DNA of 64,000 nucleotides from Bryobacterales bacterium (GCA_025463005.1 JAOAPR010000097.1:62001-126000); one strand, 5' to 3'. Positions 8,238-17,963 are shown, counted from the first letter of the stretch. Notes: generated by a model not told the origin, from the letters alone. Numbers and translations: made by a program.

Positions 8238-11200
8238 CTAGCGATAGATGTCACTGAGCCGGTACGTCAATTGATGGGCACTCGGCCATCCTACGCGGAC
8301 AAACACATCAAGTATTTCCATGAGCACCGCGTGGCATTCGGGATTGTCTCGCAACAGGGGCCGATATTCCGCGAGATAACGCTCGACGATGCGCACGATG
8401 ACTTGTTCTCCGAGCTGTTCGTATTGATATCCGTGGGCGCTGCTTGCTCTCACGACCTGCCCAATCAGCAGAAGAACCTCGGCCGGATCGACGGGCACGA
8501 AATAGGCGAGAGTTTCGATCACCTGATGCGCGGTATGCGGATGCCACATCGATGCAAGCTTTTTGAGAAGCGGCTGCACGAGATGGTAGAACTCCGGCTC
8601 GACGGGCAGCGGGCTGTCTTTGTCCGCGCTAGATGCACCGGAAATCAGGTAAACGCGCAACGCGATTTCATCCGCTATCCTGAAAAGCTCGCCGTATTGC
8701 TCCTGTTCCGCCTCAGGCCATGTGCCGAGAGGCTTGCCGCTGAAGCGGGCCTCCATTTCTTGCGCAGCAACCACCGACGCATCCAGAATGCGTTCGAGGA
8801 GCGCGGCGGAGGTCTTGCGGGTTTCCTCCTTTTCGTCCTTGAGGAAGCCGCTCAAATCGAAAACCACATGCCGCAGGTCGCGCGCATGCTGCGACGGCGC
8901 TGCGATCATCCGCTCGATGACGGCTCCGCTGAGCGATTCCTTGTACCAAACCATCAAGCTGATAAAGATATTGCTGCATTGGTCGCGAGCTTCCGTAACG
9001 CGGTTCCCGTCGAAGGGCATCCGGTCGAAGATATTCAGCGTGAGGCCTGCGACTTTCGGCGGGTCGACGGACGCGGCCCGTTGCAAGACGCCGAGTGTCG
9101 CCTGAAGCACTTCTCTATGCTCTTCCTTTTGCGAGAACTGCTCAAGAAACTGCCACATGAGGTCGCGTTCCGTGTGGTAGAGGTCAAGAAGACGATAGGC
9201 GATCTGGAACCGGACGCTCGCGACGGGGTCTGCCGCAAGTTGGACGATAACCGGTCGAAGCTCAGTCGCCATGTCGGGGTCGCGGCGGGCCAACCGCATA
9301 AGAGCCTGCGCGCCCTCGATACGCGGCGCATTGAACGAAATCGCTTCTTCGGTATCATTACCTTGTTGGGTGTCAGGCTCAGGCTGGCTGTCGCCAACGG
9401 CGCCCAGAACGATGCTTCTGATGAGCGCGAGCGTTTCCTGGTCCCATTTATATTCATTGCTCCGCAGAATGACGGCGGCGGTCTGGACGAGGTCAACGAA
9501 GCCCTGATTGCGGAGTTCCTGATGCACCTGCTGAAGCGCAACCGCCTCCGCATTGAGTGCGCGAACTATTGGAAGAATGGCTGCAATGCGGTCAGGCGGT
9601 GGCGCCCCGTTGAGGAATTCGCTATTAAACGCGCCGAGCGGCCGCATGAGGTTGCGAAGTCGCTGATGTTCCGGATCTTCCAAGGGAACGCCCTTATCTC
9701 GTAGGTACTCTTCCGGGTCGAATTCTCCTCCACCATCGGTGACCACGATGCCTCGGTCAGGCCTGTTCTCGGGCGGCCCCCCGCTTGAGTCCAAGGCATC
9801 CCGACGGGCGGTCGCCTCCGGAGTAATGAAAAGGGTGCGGTGGATGCAGCCCAGCAAGCGGTCGCGCGTCCTGTTCGCAGCCTCGACGCGCTCGGCAATC
9901 GCCTTGGTGGGAATTCCCATGATCGCTTGCTCGACTTGGGCCTTTTCAGTTTGGTCCAGCAGCGGGTAAATGGCTTTGATAAACGCGCCTGCTAAGCGCG
10001 TCGTGTCACTCTCGGTGAGAATGGAGTCGTCCCAGGCGAGCGAGCGAATTGAGCGCCCGATGGTCGTTGGATGCTTGGTTCCGGTCGAGAGCAGAACCCG
10101 CCAAATCGCAGCCGGTGGTTGATGCGCTGCGACATCCTGCACAAGCTGTTGAATAAGGCCCGCATCCGTCTGGGCTTCCAAATAACGCTCGAACGCCTGG
10201 AGCATTTTGAGCGGATTGTCATTTTGCGAAACACCGTTTGCCCATATGGCGCTCCCGTCGCGGATAAGGCTACTTTGGCATCCGTCGAGACTGACGGGCA
10301 TAGTGCCGTCTGCGAATTTTTTCTTGGCCTTGACGTAATGGCCAGTGATGTTCAGGAGCGCATCAAGGGCCTGTCGTGGGGCGGCGGTAAGGAAATGCGG
10401 AAAATACTCGCCAAGTTTCCACAAGCCGCTCTCGTAATCCTGTTTTCGATTGGAAAACATCGGGAGAATCTGGCTGTCCCCCATTGTCGTCTTGGCGTCG
10501 CTCTTGTCGGCATTTTCAAATCCGGCTACGTACAGGTCGCGGACGAATTGGGGATTGACAGTCATGAGAGATACCGCGTTCCGGGAGAGTGCCGGGAATA
10601 TACGGTAGCCGTGCTCTCGCAGGTAGTCTGCCGAGAGGCACTGGCGGAGGACAGAAACGGAAGCGGTGGGGTCGCTTTCGACCGTCTTGGTCACGGCGGC
10701 GATGCAATTCACTGCGAGCAACCAGTTGAAAGGCGTCGTCTGAAGAGAAAATGCTAGAAGGCGTCGCGCAACCGCGCCGACGCAATTCTTGTCGCGCTCG
10801 CTCAGGCGCGCCGTGTTTTCGCTCAGGAAGATAACATAGGGCCGTACCGCATGACTGAGGGGGACCGTGACGTTGGCCGTAGTGAGATCAAGGAACTCCG
10901 CCCACGGTCCGGGACGAGGCCGCCCTGTGGCCGTGCCATGCGTCAGCAGCGTAGCGAGGATGTGTTGAAGCGCGGCTATACCGGTCGCTGAGCGGGAAGG
11001 ATCGTCAAGGCAGTTGGCCAACGGCTGAGTCTGAGCGAGCGTCGTGGCGTGAAGCGCGACCACGCTCGGACCGAGGAGCTTGCCAACTTCGTTGAGAGGC
11101 GAAGTCAACGCGCGGAACGTGAGGTCCCAGAAGGCCGCCAAATCCCGGTGCCAGAGCCTCTGCAAATGTATCTCGATGCTGGGCCGAATCGCGATGAGAA

Positions 11201-13106
11201 GGTCAGCCTGCTTGGCGAGCAACTCGATCAGTCCGGCGCCTTCGGGCGGCACGTAAAGCCGGGCGACGGCATAGTCGTAAAGCAGGTGATGCGGGAACGT
11301 CAAAAACTCGCGTTGGGCCGCTCCGGCTTGTGTCGCCCATTCCGCGAGAACATGCGTGCTGAGCAGGTCGTCGAGAAAGGTCCCGGAGGCGGCATCATTG
11401 GCGATGGCTGCCGTGCGCGCCGTGCGCAGGGACCGGCGCGCAACCATTTCAGCAGTGACGCGGCGGAGCACCAGTTCCCGCGCGTCGCCTTGGGCGTCAT
11501 GCCGGATAATGCGTTCTTGCCAATATCTGTCGAGAAGCTCGACTTGCGTTCGAACGGGCTGAAGTTCTTCCGCGGTGATGCCGGCATCGAGCAACTCAGA
11601 GAGGAGCCGGAGGTTGAAGGGCAGATGCAGAAGCTCCTGAAGGGCGGCTTGTGCCTGCGACACCAGGGCTCCGAGAGCCGGAGACTGGCTTTGCAACTGG
11701 ACGAGCTCGTCGTCGCTCAGCGCCGGGATGTTGACGTGTCGCACGGCGGCGAACTCGGCATCTTTATACTGCGCGCTAGCGGGCGTTCCCCTGAATAGCC
11801 TCTGGAGATTCGAATTGTAGCGGAGGTCGAATTTTCGTACCGAAGCAATGACATGCCATCGACTGTCGGCACCGATGGCCTTGCCGATGATGGTCTGAAG
11901 GGTCTTAATCGCTCCTTCGCTGCGCGCGGCGTCCAGTGCGTCGATAACGAGATAGCCCGGTGCCGTGCCGGGCCACGCGGCGAGCACGGTGAGCAGCTCG
12001 TGCGCAAGGTTCAGTTCAATTCTCAATGCGCCGGTACTTGCCGCCTCGATCTGGTCCACGGCAAACAGGACCACATCCGCGCCCTGCTGGACCAGGTCCT
12101 GAGCGAATTCGTATAGAGCACCCGATTTTCCGGCGCCTGGCACCCCGAGAACAAGGAAATGTCCCTCCGACGCTGCCTGTCGCAAGTCATCTGCCGCAGC
12201 GCGACGTATGGTGATTTCGTGGCCTTTGACCCGGATGCGCGAGAAGTCGATGAGACCATGAAGCGTTGCGGCCGTATGGTCTTGCAAACGCTTGATGTCG
12301 GCCTGAAAACTGCGCGGTGCCTTTATCGCAATCCCTGCGTCGGTGAGAGTACGCTGCAATGCCGCGCGGTCCGCGCGTTGGGCGTTGACGGCGTAACCCG
12401 CCGTAGCCGTAATCAGTGTGTTCCACGCCGCGTCGGCCATGGCGGGATCGGCGAGAATGCTGGCCCGAAGAAGTTGCTTTGCTTCCCGCTCGGAATGTCC
12501 GTCTTGATCCACGTCGAGAATCTGGATGCGCGCAAGCCTGACAATATTCAGGATGTCGGCCGTGGAGGGATCGCTACCCGCTTCATCCCGCCATGCGCGG
12601 ATGATGTGCTCGCGGAGCACAGACGCGGCGTCGTTTTCATCCTTGTTTCCCGAGGTCCATTCCTGGTCGGGAGACGAGGATGATCGGACGCGGGTGAGGA
12701 ATGCGGGAAGATGGGTTTTGATCGGAGCCGAACTCAGGGAACTTGTCGTAATAACCAGCCGGTCTTTCGCCGGGTCAAGCGGCGGCTGGGCCGCGCGGTA
12801 CTCCCTTACGAACTGCGAAATAGCGGTGCCGAGTTGAGAGTCGGCTGCGGTTTGAAGGCTGAGGCTGTGTTTCGCCTGCGACAGTACTGAAGCACCTGCG
12901 GAGGTCGCGACGGCGAGGTCGTCGACGGCATGGGCCGTCTCGGCCTGTAGTGACTCCATGGTGACGGAAGCTGGAAGGTCCAGCGGAGGAACAGCATCCT
13001 GCTCCGCCAGGATGTGAACGGCGAACCACGCCGCGACGCGATTCTGGTAATTGGTTCCAGCATGGGTTGCTGTGCCGCCGCCGCTGCCTTGCTGATCTTT
13101 CGCCAT
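8238..13106 (-). CDS. Giant STAND-like NTPase with N-terminal nuclease-like domain
   Basis: A 1622-residue protein likely to act as an intracellular sensor-effector against phage or plasmids. Residues 15-85 carry GTNYQNRVAAWF, then VDDLAV and QAKHS, the order of a restriction-fold nuclease of the DUF4297/Cap4 kind (Asp...Gln-x-Lys). Walker A (GVPGAGKS) lies near 318 and Walker B (LVIDALDA) near 386, followed by the helical region usual in STAND ATPases (LLHLPFNLRLLSELL, FPHHLLYDYAVARLY). The remaining 900 residues look like helical HEAT-type repeats, probably the sensor. Nuclease plus NTPase plus repeats is the Avs-type plan; no close named family is recognised. Confidence 0.75.
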   Translation of the reverse strand: MAKDQQGSGGGTATHAGTNYQNRVAAWFAVHILAEQDAVPPLDLPASVTMESLQAETAHAVDDLAVATSAGASVLSQAKHSLSLQTAADSQLGTAISQFVREYRAAQPPLDPAKDRLVITTSSLSSAPIKTHLPAFLTRVRSSSSPDQEWTSGNKDENDAASVLREHIIRAWRDEAGSDPSTADILNIVRLARIQILDVDQDGHSEREAKQLLRASILADPAMADAAWNTLITATAGYAVNAQRADRAALQRTLTDAGIAIKAPRSFQADIKRLQDHTAATLHGLIDFSRIRVKGHEITIRRAAADDLRQAASEGHFLVLGVPGAGKSGALYEFAQDLVQQGADVVLFAVDQIEAASTGALRIELNLAHELLTVLAAWPGTAPGYLVIDALDAARSEGAIKTLQTIIGKAIGADSRWHVIASVRKFDLRYNSNLQRLFRGTPASAQYKDAEFAAVRHVNIPALSDDELVQLQSQSPALGALVSQAQAALQELLHLPFNLRLLSELLDAGITAEELQPVRTQVELLDRYWQERIIRHDAQGDARELVLRRVTAEMVARRSLRTARTAAIANDAASGTFLDDLLSTHVLAEWATQAGAAQREFLTFPHHLLYDYAVARLYVPPEGAGLIELLAKQADLLIAIRPSIEIHLQRLWHRDLAAFWDLTFRALTSPLNEVGKLLGPSVVALHATTLAQTQPLANCLDDPSRSATGIAALQHILATLLTHGTATGRPRPGPWAEFLDLTTANVTVPLSHAVRPYVIFLSENTARLSERDKNCVGAVARRLLAFSLQTTPFNWLLAVNCIAAVTKTVESDPTASVSVLRQCLSADYLREHGYRIFPALSRNAVSLMTVNPQFVRDLYVAGFENADKSDAKTTMGDSQILPMFSNRKQDYESGLWKLGEYFPHFLTAAPRQALDALLNITGHYVKAKKKFADGTMPVSLDGCQSSLIRDGSAIWANGVSQNDNPLKMLQAFERYLEAQTDAGLIQQLVQDVAAHQPPAAIWRVLLSTGTKHPTTIGRSIRSLAWDDSILTESDTTRLAGAFIKAIYPLLDQTEKAQVEQAIMGIPTKAIAERVEAANRTRDRLLGCIHRTLFITPEATARRDALDSSGGPPENRPDRGIVVTDGGGEFDPEEYLRDKGVPLEDPEHQRLRNLMRPLGAFNSEFLNGAPPPDRIAAILPIVRALNAEAVALQQVHQELRNQGFVDLVQTAAVILRSNEYKWDQETLALIRSIVLGAVGDSQPEPDTQQGNDTEEAISFNAPRIEGAQALMRLARRDPDMATELRPVIVQLAADPVASVRFQIAYRLLDLYHTERDLMWQFLEQFSQKEEHREVLQATLGVLQRAASVDPPKVAGLTLNIFDRMPFDGNRVTEARDQCSNIFISLMVWYKESLSGAVIERMIAAPSQHARDLRHVVFDLSGFLKDEKEETRKTSAALLERILDASVVAAQEMEARFSGKPLGTWPEAEQEQYGELFRIADEIALRVYLISGASSADKDSPLPVEPEFYHLVQPLLKKLASMWHPHTAHQVIETLAYFVPVDPAEVLLLIGQVVRASSAHGYQYEQLGEQVIVRIVERYLAEYRPLLRDNPECHAVLMEILDVFVRVGWPSAHQLTYRLSDIYR

Positions 13107-13251
13107 TTAAATCTCTTTCGGAAAATGCGTATACCCCGGAATGCACTTATACGCACCCGCCGCTCAGATGGATCAGAAGAATTATTGTCCCATCGCTTGT
13201 TGCGAGATGTCGCCTGGTTCGGCAGCCGAAGAGACCGGAGCCCCCGAAGAT

Positions 13252-13527
13252 CTATCGTTCGAAGCAATCGACGTTTCGCTGCGTGTCGATGTTTTGAACC
13301 TCGTCGACAACAATGCAGGAGTCGTCGCGCCGGGTTTCGAAGCGGCTTGACATGCCACAGCCCGCGGCGATGACAGTGAACATTAAAACCACGAACATAA
13401 ACCTCCCACGTCTCGTGTTCCGGGTGGAACGTATCCTGGGGACGTTCGCATGAGACGTCCGATAATCTTCCGGACGGGAGGGAGGTTCGATGATCGTTCC
13501 GGGACTCAGCAGCGCGAAATAAATCAT
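13252..13527 (-). CDS. Possible small lipoprotein or membrane peptide
   Basis: A 91-residue frame with a good ribosome binding site (AGGAG six bases before the ATG at 13527). Internally it reads MFVVLMFTVIAAGCG, a hydrophobic segment with a lipobox-like AAGC, followed by a short polar tail. The first 40 residues are basic and Pro-rich, unusual ahead of a signal peptide, so translation may begin at the internal Met. It lies upstream of the NTPase gene, near the right end of the defence island. Confidence 0.35.
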   Translation of the reverse strand: MIYFALLSPGTIIEPPSRPEDYRTSHANVPRIRSTRNTRRGRFMFVVLMFTVIAAGCGMSSRFETRRDDSCIVVDEVQNIDTQRNVDCFER

Positions 13528-13586
13528 GGTTGACTCCTATGGATACGAAACCGTGCCGTCGCCAGTGACGAAAGGCCAAACAGATT

Positions 13587-13774
13587 TTTGTACCGATTTT
13601 GTACCGAGGCCCTGCTTTTGAGGCCTTTGATGACTTCGACGACTTCTTAGAATCAATAAGTTATAGAACTTCAGAAACCTGTCAAGTTCGTGGTTCGAGC
13701 CCATGCCGGGGAGCCAAACCTTTTGTTTCAGTGAGTTATAAACGATTTTTGGGATGGCTGTACGGATTTTGTAC
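13587..13774 (+). repeat. att-like site 1: tRNA 3' end with arm repeats
   Basis: The core 13681-13716 is a tRNA 3' end: T arm CGTGG/TTCGAGC/CCATG, acceptor strand CCGGGGA, discriminator G, CCA. The arm TTTGTACCGATTTTGTACC starts at 13587, 94 bases before the core. The other arm TGTACGGATTTTGTAC is at 13759-13774. Core and both arms recur at site 2, and core plus left arm at site 3, with the same spacing. The 5' part of the tRNA is absent. This is the pattern left by integrases that target tRNA 3' ends; it separates the defence island from the redox cassette. Confidence 0.8.
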
Positions 13775-13898
13775 ACCGGTTCGCTTCTCGTAAATAGTTG
13801 CTGCGATAGCCCTTAGGTGTCAGGGCATGGATTTCAAAATCGAATCTACGTCAAGACGCTACCGCCCCCTTCGCCGACGGAAACTTCAGCCGACAACA

Positions 13899-14783
13899 CT
13901 ACAGCCGAAGAGTGTTGATCAACGCAGACAGCGCGGCCGGTTGCTGGCGTCGGCTCGGGTAATAAAGAAAGAATCCGGGAAACGGTTGGCACCAATCCTC
14001 CAGTACGCGGATGAGCTCGCCGCTCGCCAGAGGCTGAGCAACTTTATCCTCCCCTACGAAAGCGATGCCTATGCCATCAAGGGCGGCGCGGATAACGATC
14101 TCTACGTCGTCAACGATGAGCGGGCCGTTAACAGCAACGGAGAGGGAGTTTTTACCTTTGTCGAATTCCCATCGGTAAATGCCTGCCGTTCCATGCCGGA
14201 AGTTGATGCAGCGGTGCTTAAGCAGATCGTGCGGCGTTTTCGGCTTCGGATGCGCTTTAAAATATGCGGGCGAGCCCACGATGGCCGCGCGATGATCCTT
14301 GGACACCCGGACCGCGATCATGTCCTTCTGGATGTATTCGCCGAAATGAATACCTGCGTCGAAGCCCCCTGCCACGATGTCGAGGCGGCTGTCGTCAGCG
14401 GTGATATCGAGCACGACGTCGGGATAATCGCGCGTAAACGTCGCCAGTTTCGGACCGAGGACGGCGGTTCCGGCAACGCGTGGCACCAGCAATCGCAGGC
14501 GGCCCGCGGGCTTGTCGCGTAAGCCGGAAAGTTCGCCCAGGACATCCTCGACGTCGTTTAGCGCCGGGCGCAAGCGCGTCAGGAGCAGCTCACCCGCTTC
14601 GGTGGGCGCGACGCTGCGCGTCGTGCGTGAGAGGAGACGCACCCCTAAATCCTCCTCCAATCCCCGGATGGCGTGGCTCATGGCCGAGGGAGAGACGCCC
14701 AACCGTTTGCCCGCCTTGGTAAAGCTACGTTCCTCAGCGACCGCAAGGAAAACGGCCAAAGTGCTGAGATCGCTTCGTTCCAT
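13899..14783 (-). CDS. LysR-family transcriptional regulator
   Basis: A 294-residue regulator with the LysR winged helix-turn-helix at residues 1-62 (FTKAGKRLGVSPSAMSHAIR; LEEDLGVRLLSRTTRSV) and a substrate-binding domain from about 90 to the end. The subgroup features (RLLVPRVAGTAVLGP, DAGIHFGEYIQKDMIAVRVS) match LysR members that control short-chain dehydrogenase or oxidoreductase genes. It is divergent from the SDR gene with 172 bases between them, the usual arrangement for regulating the neighbouring operon and itself. The inducer is unknown. Confidence 0.92.
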   Translation of the reverse strand: MERSDLSTLAVFLAVAEERSFTKAGKRLGVSPSAMSHAIRGLEEDLGVRLLSRTTRSVAPTEAGELLLTRLRPALNDVEDVLGELSGLRDKPAGRLRLLVPRVAGTAVLGPKLATFTRDYPDVVLDITADDSRLDIVAGGFDAGIHFGEYIQKDMIAVRVSKDHRAAIVGSPAYFKAHPKPKTPHDLLKHRCINFRHGTAGIYRWEFDKGKNSLSVAVNGPLIVDDVEIVIRAALDGIGIAFVGEDKVAQPLASGELIRVLEDWCQPFPGFFLYYPSRRQQPAALSALINTLRL

Positions 14784-14955
14784 TTGTGAATACCTCTCAT
14801 AAGCCTTTGTCTTTAATACATACTACTCAAAAACGCCATTCGGGCATACCTTGGAGTTGAGGGATGAGGAAGGCGTTGGAAAAGACGGGCATCGAAGAGA
14901 TGGGACGCACTCCTGGTTTCGTAAAACGCGTCGCCTCAGAAAAAAGGATTAGGTT
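14784..14955. promoter_or_regulatory. Divergent LysR/SDR intergenic control region
   Basis: This 172-base gap holds both 5' ends of the divergent pair. The part next to the LysR start is AT-rich (around 14795-14832), suiting a LysR-type operator. AGGATTAGG before ATG 14956 is the SDR ribosome binding site. No exact operator can be proved by eye. Confidence 0.4.
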
Positions 14956-15717
14956 ATGAACTTGTCGTTTGAAAACAAAGTCGCACTCGTCACCGGAGCT
15001 GCCTCTGGCATGGGCCTCGCTACGGCGGAGGCATTTGCTGCTGCCGGCGCAGCCGTGGCGCTCGTCGATATCAACGAAGCCGCGGTGCGGAAAGTCGCGG
15101 ACCGACTTGCTGGCGACGGATATAAAACCACCGCCATACCTTGCGATGTTACCGATGAAGCCCAGGTCAAAAGGATGATCGAACAGACCGTGTCTGCATT
15201 CGGGCGCCTGGATGCTGCGTTCAACAATGCCGGCGTGCAGAGTCTTGCGGTTGAAACCGCCGATTCGACCAGCGAAGAGTTCGACCGCGTGAATGCAATC
15301 AATCTCAAGAGCGTGTGGCTCTGCATGAAATACGAATTGCTTCAGATGCGCAAGCAGGACGGTGGCGCGATCGTGAACAATTCTTCCATCGGAGGCCTCA
15401 TCGGCATTCCAGGCCGGGCCATCTACCATGCCACCAAACACGGCGTCATTGGGCTAACGAAGAGCGCTGCCCTTGAATATGCGGCGCGAGGCATCCGCAT
15501 CAATGCCATATGCCCCGGCGCCATCGAAACGCCTATGGTTGCGGCCATGGTCGCCAAAGAGCCGGAAACGATGAAAGACATCCTGAAGGAACAACCAATC
15601 GGGCGGCTCGGCAAAGCTGAGGAGATTGCTTCGGCTGTGCTGTGGCTTTGCAGCCCCGGCGCAGGCTTCGTGATCGGACACGCGCTCGCTATCGACGGCG
15701 GATATACGGCACGTTAG
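14956..15717 (+). CDS. Short-chain dehydrogenase/reductase (SDR)
   Basis: NAD(P)-dependent oxidoreductase of the classical SDR family, 253 residues. Cofactor motif TGAASGMG near 12-19, NNAG near 89, catalytic Ser in NNSSIGG and Tyr/Lys in YHATK near 156-160, then PGAIETPM. Asp in LVDI after the second strand suggests a preference for NAD(H). It is the first gene of a plus-strand set (SDR, cupin, CMD, tautomerase, two alcohol dehydrogenases, SDR). The substrate is unknown. A fragment of a close paralogue survives at about 20.0 kb. Confidence 0.92.
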   Translation: MNLSFENKVALVTGAASGMGLATAEAFAAAGAAVALVDINEAAVRKVADRLAGDGYKTTAIPCDVTDEAQVKRMIEQTVSAFGRLDAAFNNAGVQSLAVETADSTSEEFDRVNAINLKSVWLCMKYELLQMRKQDGGAIVNNSSIGGLIGIPGRAIYHATKHGVIGLTKSAALEYAARGIRINAICPGAIETPMVAAMVAKEPETMKDILKEQPIGRLGKAEEIASAVLWLCSPGAGFVIGHALAIDGGYTAR

Positions 15718-15848
15718 TTTTCGTGGCTCGTTGGTCGGCCAAGTGCTCCGGAGAAACTTATGCAAAAGCGTCAAGCGGAAAAAGCAATCCCGAAGTCTCG
15801 GACATCGACACTGGCTGAACGTGGAAGGACCTAGCAAAGGAGTTTGAA

Positions 15849-16259
15849 ATGGAAATAAAGCGAAACGGATCACAACCCTCGCAAAAAGGACCGGACGAAT
15901 ATTTCACCGGAACAGTCCGGGTCGATCCGCTTATCCAGGCCCAGGAACCCTCGCGTGTCGCTGCAGCATCTGTAACATTTGAACCCGGCGCACGCTCCGC
16001 ATGGCACACGCACCCGCTCGGGCAGTCGTTGATCGTGACCGCGGGACTTGGCTGGACCCAATGCTGGGGAGGTCCTATCGAGGAAATCCGGCCCGGGGAC
16101 GTGCTCTGGTGCCCGCCGGGCATCAAGCATTGGCATGGGGCCAGTCCGAAGACCGCCATGACGCACATTGCTATCCAGGAGCAATTGAACGGCAAAAACG
16201 TTGATTGGCTGGAAAAGGTCACCGACGAGCAATACCTGGCTGGCCCCCAGAATAAGTAA
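15849..16259 (+). CDS. Cupin-domain protein
   Basis: A 136-residue single-domain cupin. Motif 1 is [17 protein letters not shown] with metal-ligand His residues, and motif 2 is [22 protein letters not shown] stands in front of the ATG. In many bacteria such cupins sit next to carboxymuconolactone decarboxylase-like genes, as here (14 bases to the next start), and the pair is often LysR-controlled with SDRs; the reaction is not established. The N-terminal [15 protein letters not shown] is repeated in a broken copy at 19949. Confidence 0.88.
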   Translation: MEIKRNGSQPSQKGPDEYFTGTVRVDPLIQAQEPSRVAAASVTFEPGARSAWHTHPLGQSLIVTAGLGWTQCWGGPIEEIRPGDVLWCPPGIKHWHGASPKTAMTHIAIQEQLNGKNVDWLEKVTDEQYLAGPQNK

Positions 16260-16272
16260 TAAGGAGCAGATT

Positions 16273-16638
16273 ATGCCAGATGAACCAGATAACGCGCGCA
16301 AGGCTTTCGGCCACATCGCGCCCGCGCTCGCGGAAATTACCGACAAGGTGCTGTTCGGCGAGGTATGGGAGAGGCCGGGCCTATCGCCGCGCGATCGCAG
16401 CTTGATTACCGTCGCGAGCCTCGTTGCTCTCTATCGCACGAACGAGCTTCCCTTTCATTTGAAGAAGGCACTCCAAAACGGCGTCACTCGGGATGAGCTG
16501 ATCGAGGTCATCACGCATCTGGCCTTCTACTCGGGCTGGCCGACCGCAAATACCGCGCTTCCGATCGCCCAGCGCGTGTTCGACGAGGCCGGAATTGCCC
16601 TTGACCGGCACGAAAACGCAGACCCTGGGAAAAAGTAG
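16273..16638 (+). CDS. Carboxymuconolactone decarboxylase-family protein
   Basis: A 121-residue CMD/AhpD-fold protein. Typical features are FGEVWERPGLSPRDRSLITVA, LPFHLKKALQNGVTRDELIEV and HLAFYSGWPTANTALPIA. The AhpD CxxC pair is missing, so it belongs to the decarboxylase-like branch rather than the peroxidase branch. ATG 16273 is chosen because AAGGAG lies at 16261-16266; a longer upstream frame overlaps the cupin. It is probably translated with the cupin and tautomerase. Confidence 0.9.
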   Translation: MPDEPDNARKAFGHIAPALAEITDKVLFGEVWERPGLSPRDRSLITVASLVALYRTNELPFHLKKALQNGVTRDELIEVITHLAFYSGWPTANTALPIAQRVFDEAGIALDRHENADPGKK

Positions 16639-16644
16639 AGCCTT

Positions 16645-16872
16645 ATGCCCCATGTCATCGTCAAGCTCTGGCCAGGGAAATCAGAACAACAGAAAGCGCG
16701 TCTCGCCGAAAAAATTGCCAAGGACGTGATGGACGTTCTGAATTACGGAGAAGAATCGGTCTCGGTCGGTTTTGAAGAAGTTAAATCACAGGACTGGAAA
16801 GAAAAGGTGTACACCCCGGACATTCAGGCCAAGTGGGACCAGATCTATAAGAAGCCGGCATACGAGATGTGA
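16645..16872 (+). CDS. 4-oxalocrotonate tautomerase-family protein
   Basis: A 75-residue tautomerase. Pro directly follows the initiator Met ([20 protein letters not shown]), giving the N-terminal catalytic proline once Met is removed; the helix and second strand ([15 protein letters not shown]) fit the family. It begins 6 bases after the CMD stop. Together with the CMD and cupin it suggests handling of keto/enol intermediates, possibly from aromatic or unsaturated compounds. Confidence 0.88.
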   Translation: MPHVIVKLWPGKSEQQKARLAEKIAKDVMDVLNYGEESVSVGFEEVKSQDWKEKVYTPDIQAKWDQIYKKPAYEM

Positions 16873-16912
16873 AGCGTTGCAATCGAAAGCATATGAAAGG
16901 CAGGACAAGACA

Positions 16913-17932
16913 ATGAAGGGAACAGTTCTTTACGGACCCGGCGACATTCGGTTCGAAGACCGCGAGACGCCGAAGATTGTCGAACCAACGGACGCGCTCC
17001 TCCGCCTCACCGCGACCTGTGTCTGCGGATCAGACTTGTGGCCGTACCGCGGCTTGCAGCCAATCGACGGACCGACGCCGATGGGCCATGAGTACTGCGG
17101 CTTCGTCGAAGAGGTCGGCAGCGCGGTCAAATCCATCAAGCCGGGGCAATTCGTCGTCGGCTCGTTCGCGACGTCCGACAACACCTGTGCGCATTGCCGG
17201 TACGGTTACCAGTCTTCGTGCGTCCATCGTGAGTTCATGTTGAGGGCGCAAGCGCCGTTTCTGCGTGTGCCTCAGGCGGACGGCACGCTCGTGGCGACGC
17301 CAGGCGGAATTCCGTCCGACGACTTGGTGCCGAGCCTGCTGGCCTGCTCGGACGTACTGGGTACGGGCTGGTTCGCCGCCGATGCGGCAAACGTCAAGCC
17401 GGGAGTGACCGCGGTTGTGGTCGGCGATGGGGCGGTCGGGCTTCTTGGAGTCCTTTCCGCCAAGCAAATGGGAGCGGAGCGCATTATCGCCATGAGCCGT
17501 CACGAATCCCGTCAGAAACTCGCGCGCGATTTCGGCGCGACCGACATCGTCGCGGAGCGCGGCGAAGAGGCGGTGGCCCACATTAAGGACCTGACGAAAG
17601 GCATCGGCGCTGACTCTGTGCTCGAATGCGTTGGCACACAGGAATCGATGATGCAGGCCATCGGCGCCACGCGTCCCGGCGGTTACGTGGGGTATGTTGG
17701 CGTGCCGCACGGTGTCGAGCTCAAGGGCGAGCAATTGTTCTACCGCCACGTACACCTGCATGGCGGCCCCGCCCCGGTCCGGCGCTACCTTCCCAAACTG
17801 ATCGACCTTGTCCTGAGCGGAACAATCAATCCCGGAAAGGTCTTTGACCTGGTGCTCCCGCTGGATCAAGTCGCGGAAGGCTATCGGGCCATGGATGAGC
17901 GGCGCGCGATCAAGGCGCTGCTGCGACCCTAG
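16913..17932 (+). CDS. Zinc-dependent alcohol dehydrogenase (MDR family)
   Basis: A medium-chain NAD(P)-dependent dehydrogenase, 339 residues. Catalytic zinc ligands lie in CVCGSD near 37 and GHEYCG near 58; structural-zinc cysteines lie in CAHCRYGYQSSC near 91-102; the Rossmann motif is VVVGDGAVGLLGV near 165. ATG 16913 gives the canonical MKGTVLYGPGDIRFE start; a longer frame overlaps the tautomerase and is unlikely. Its place in the cassette suggests oxidation or reduction of the same substrate series. Confidence 0.92.
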   Translation: MKGTVLYGPGDIRFEDRETPKIVEPTDALLRLTATCVCGSDLWPYRGLQPIDGPTPMGHEYCGFVEEVGSAVKSIKPGQFVVGSFATSDNTCAHCRYGYQSSCVHREFMLRAQAPFLRVPQADGTLVATPGGIPSDDLVPSLLACSDVLGTGWFAADAANVKPGVTAVVVGDGAVGLLGVLSAKQMGAERIIAMSRHESRQKLARDFGATDIVAERGEEAVAHIKDLTKGIGADSVLECVGTQESMMQAIGATRPGGYVGYVGVPHGVELKGEQLFYRHVHLHGGPAPVRRYLPKLIDLVLSGTINPGKVFDLVLPLDQVAEGYRAMDERRAIKALLRP

Positions 17933-17963
17933 TCACGACACAACGTTTATATAGAGGTTAGAC

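Noticed and set aside
8271-9704. Long plus-strand frame of 477 codons opposite the NTPase gene
   Set aside because: It is the antisense of the 1622-residue gene; composition is basic and lacks any recognisable motif.
13681-13716. Complete tRNA gene
   Set aside because: Only the T arm and acceptor 3' end are present at all three sites; no D arm or anticodon arm lies upstream.
13599-13793. Frame across att site 1 (DDFDDFLESI and onward)
   Set aside because: Related frames appear at sites 2 and 3 because the DNA is repeated there; stops and shifts differ, so the conservation is of the att sequence and not of a protein.
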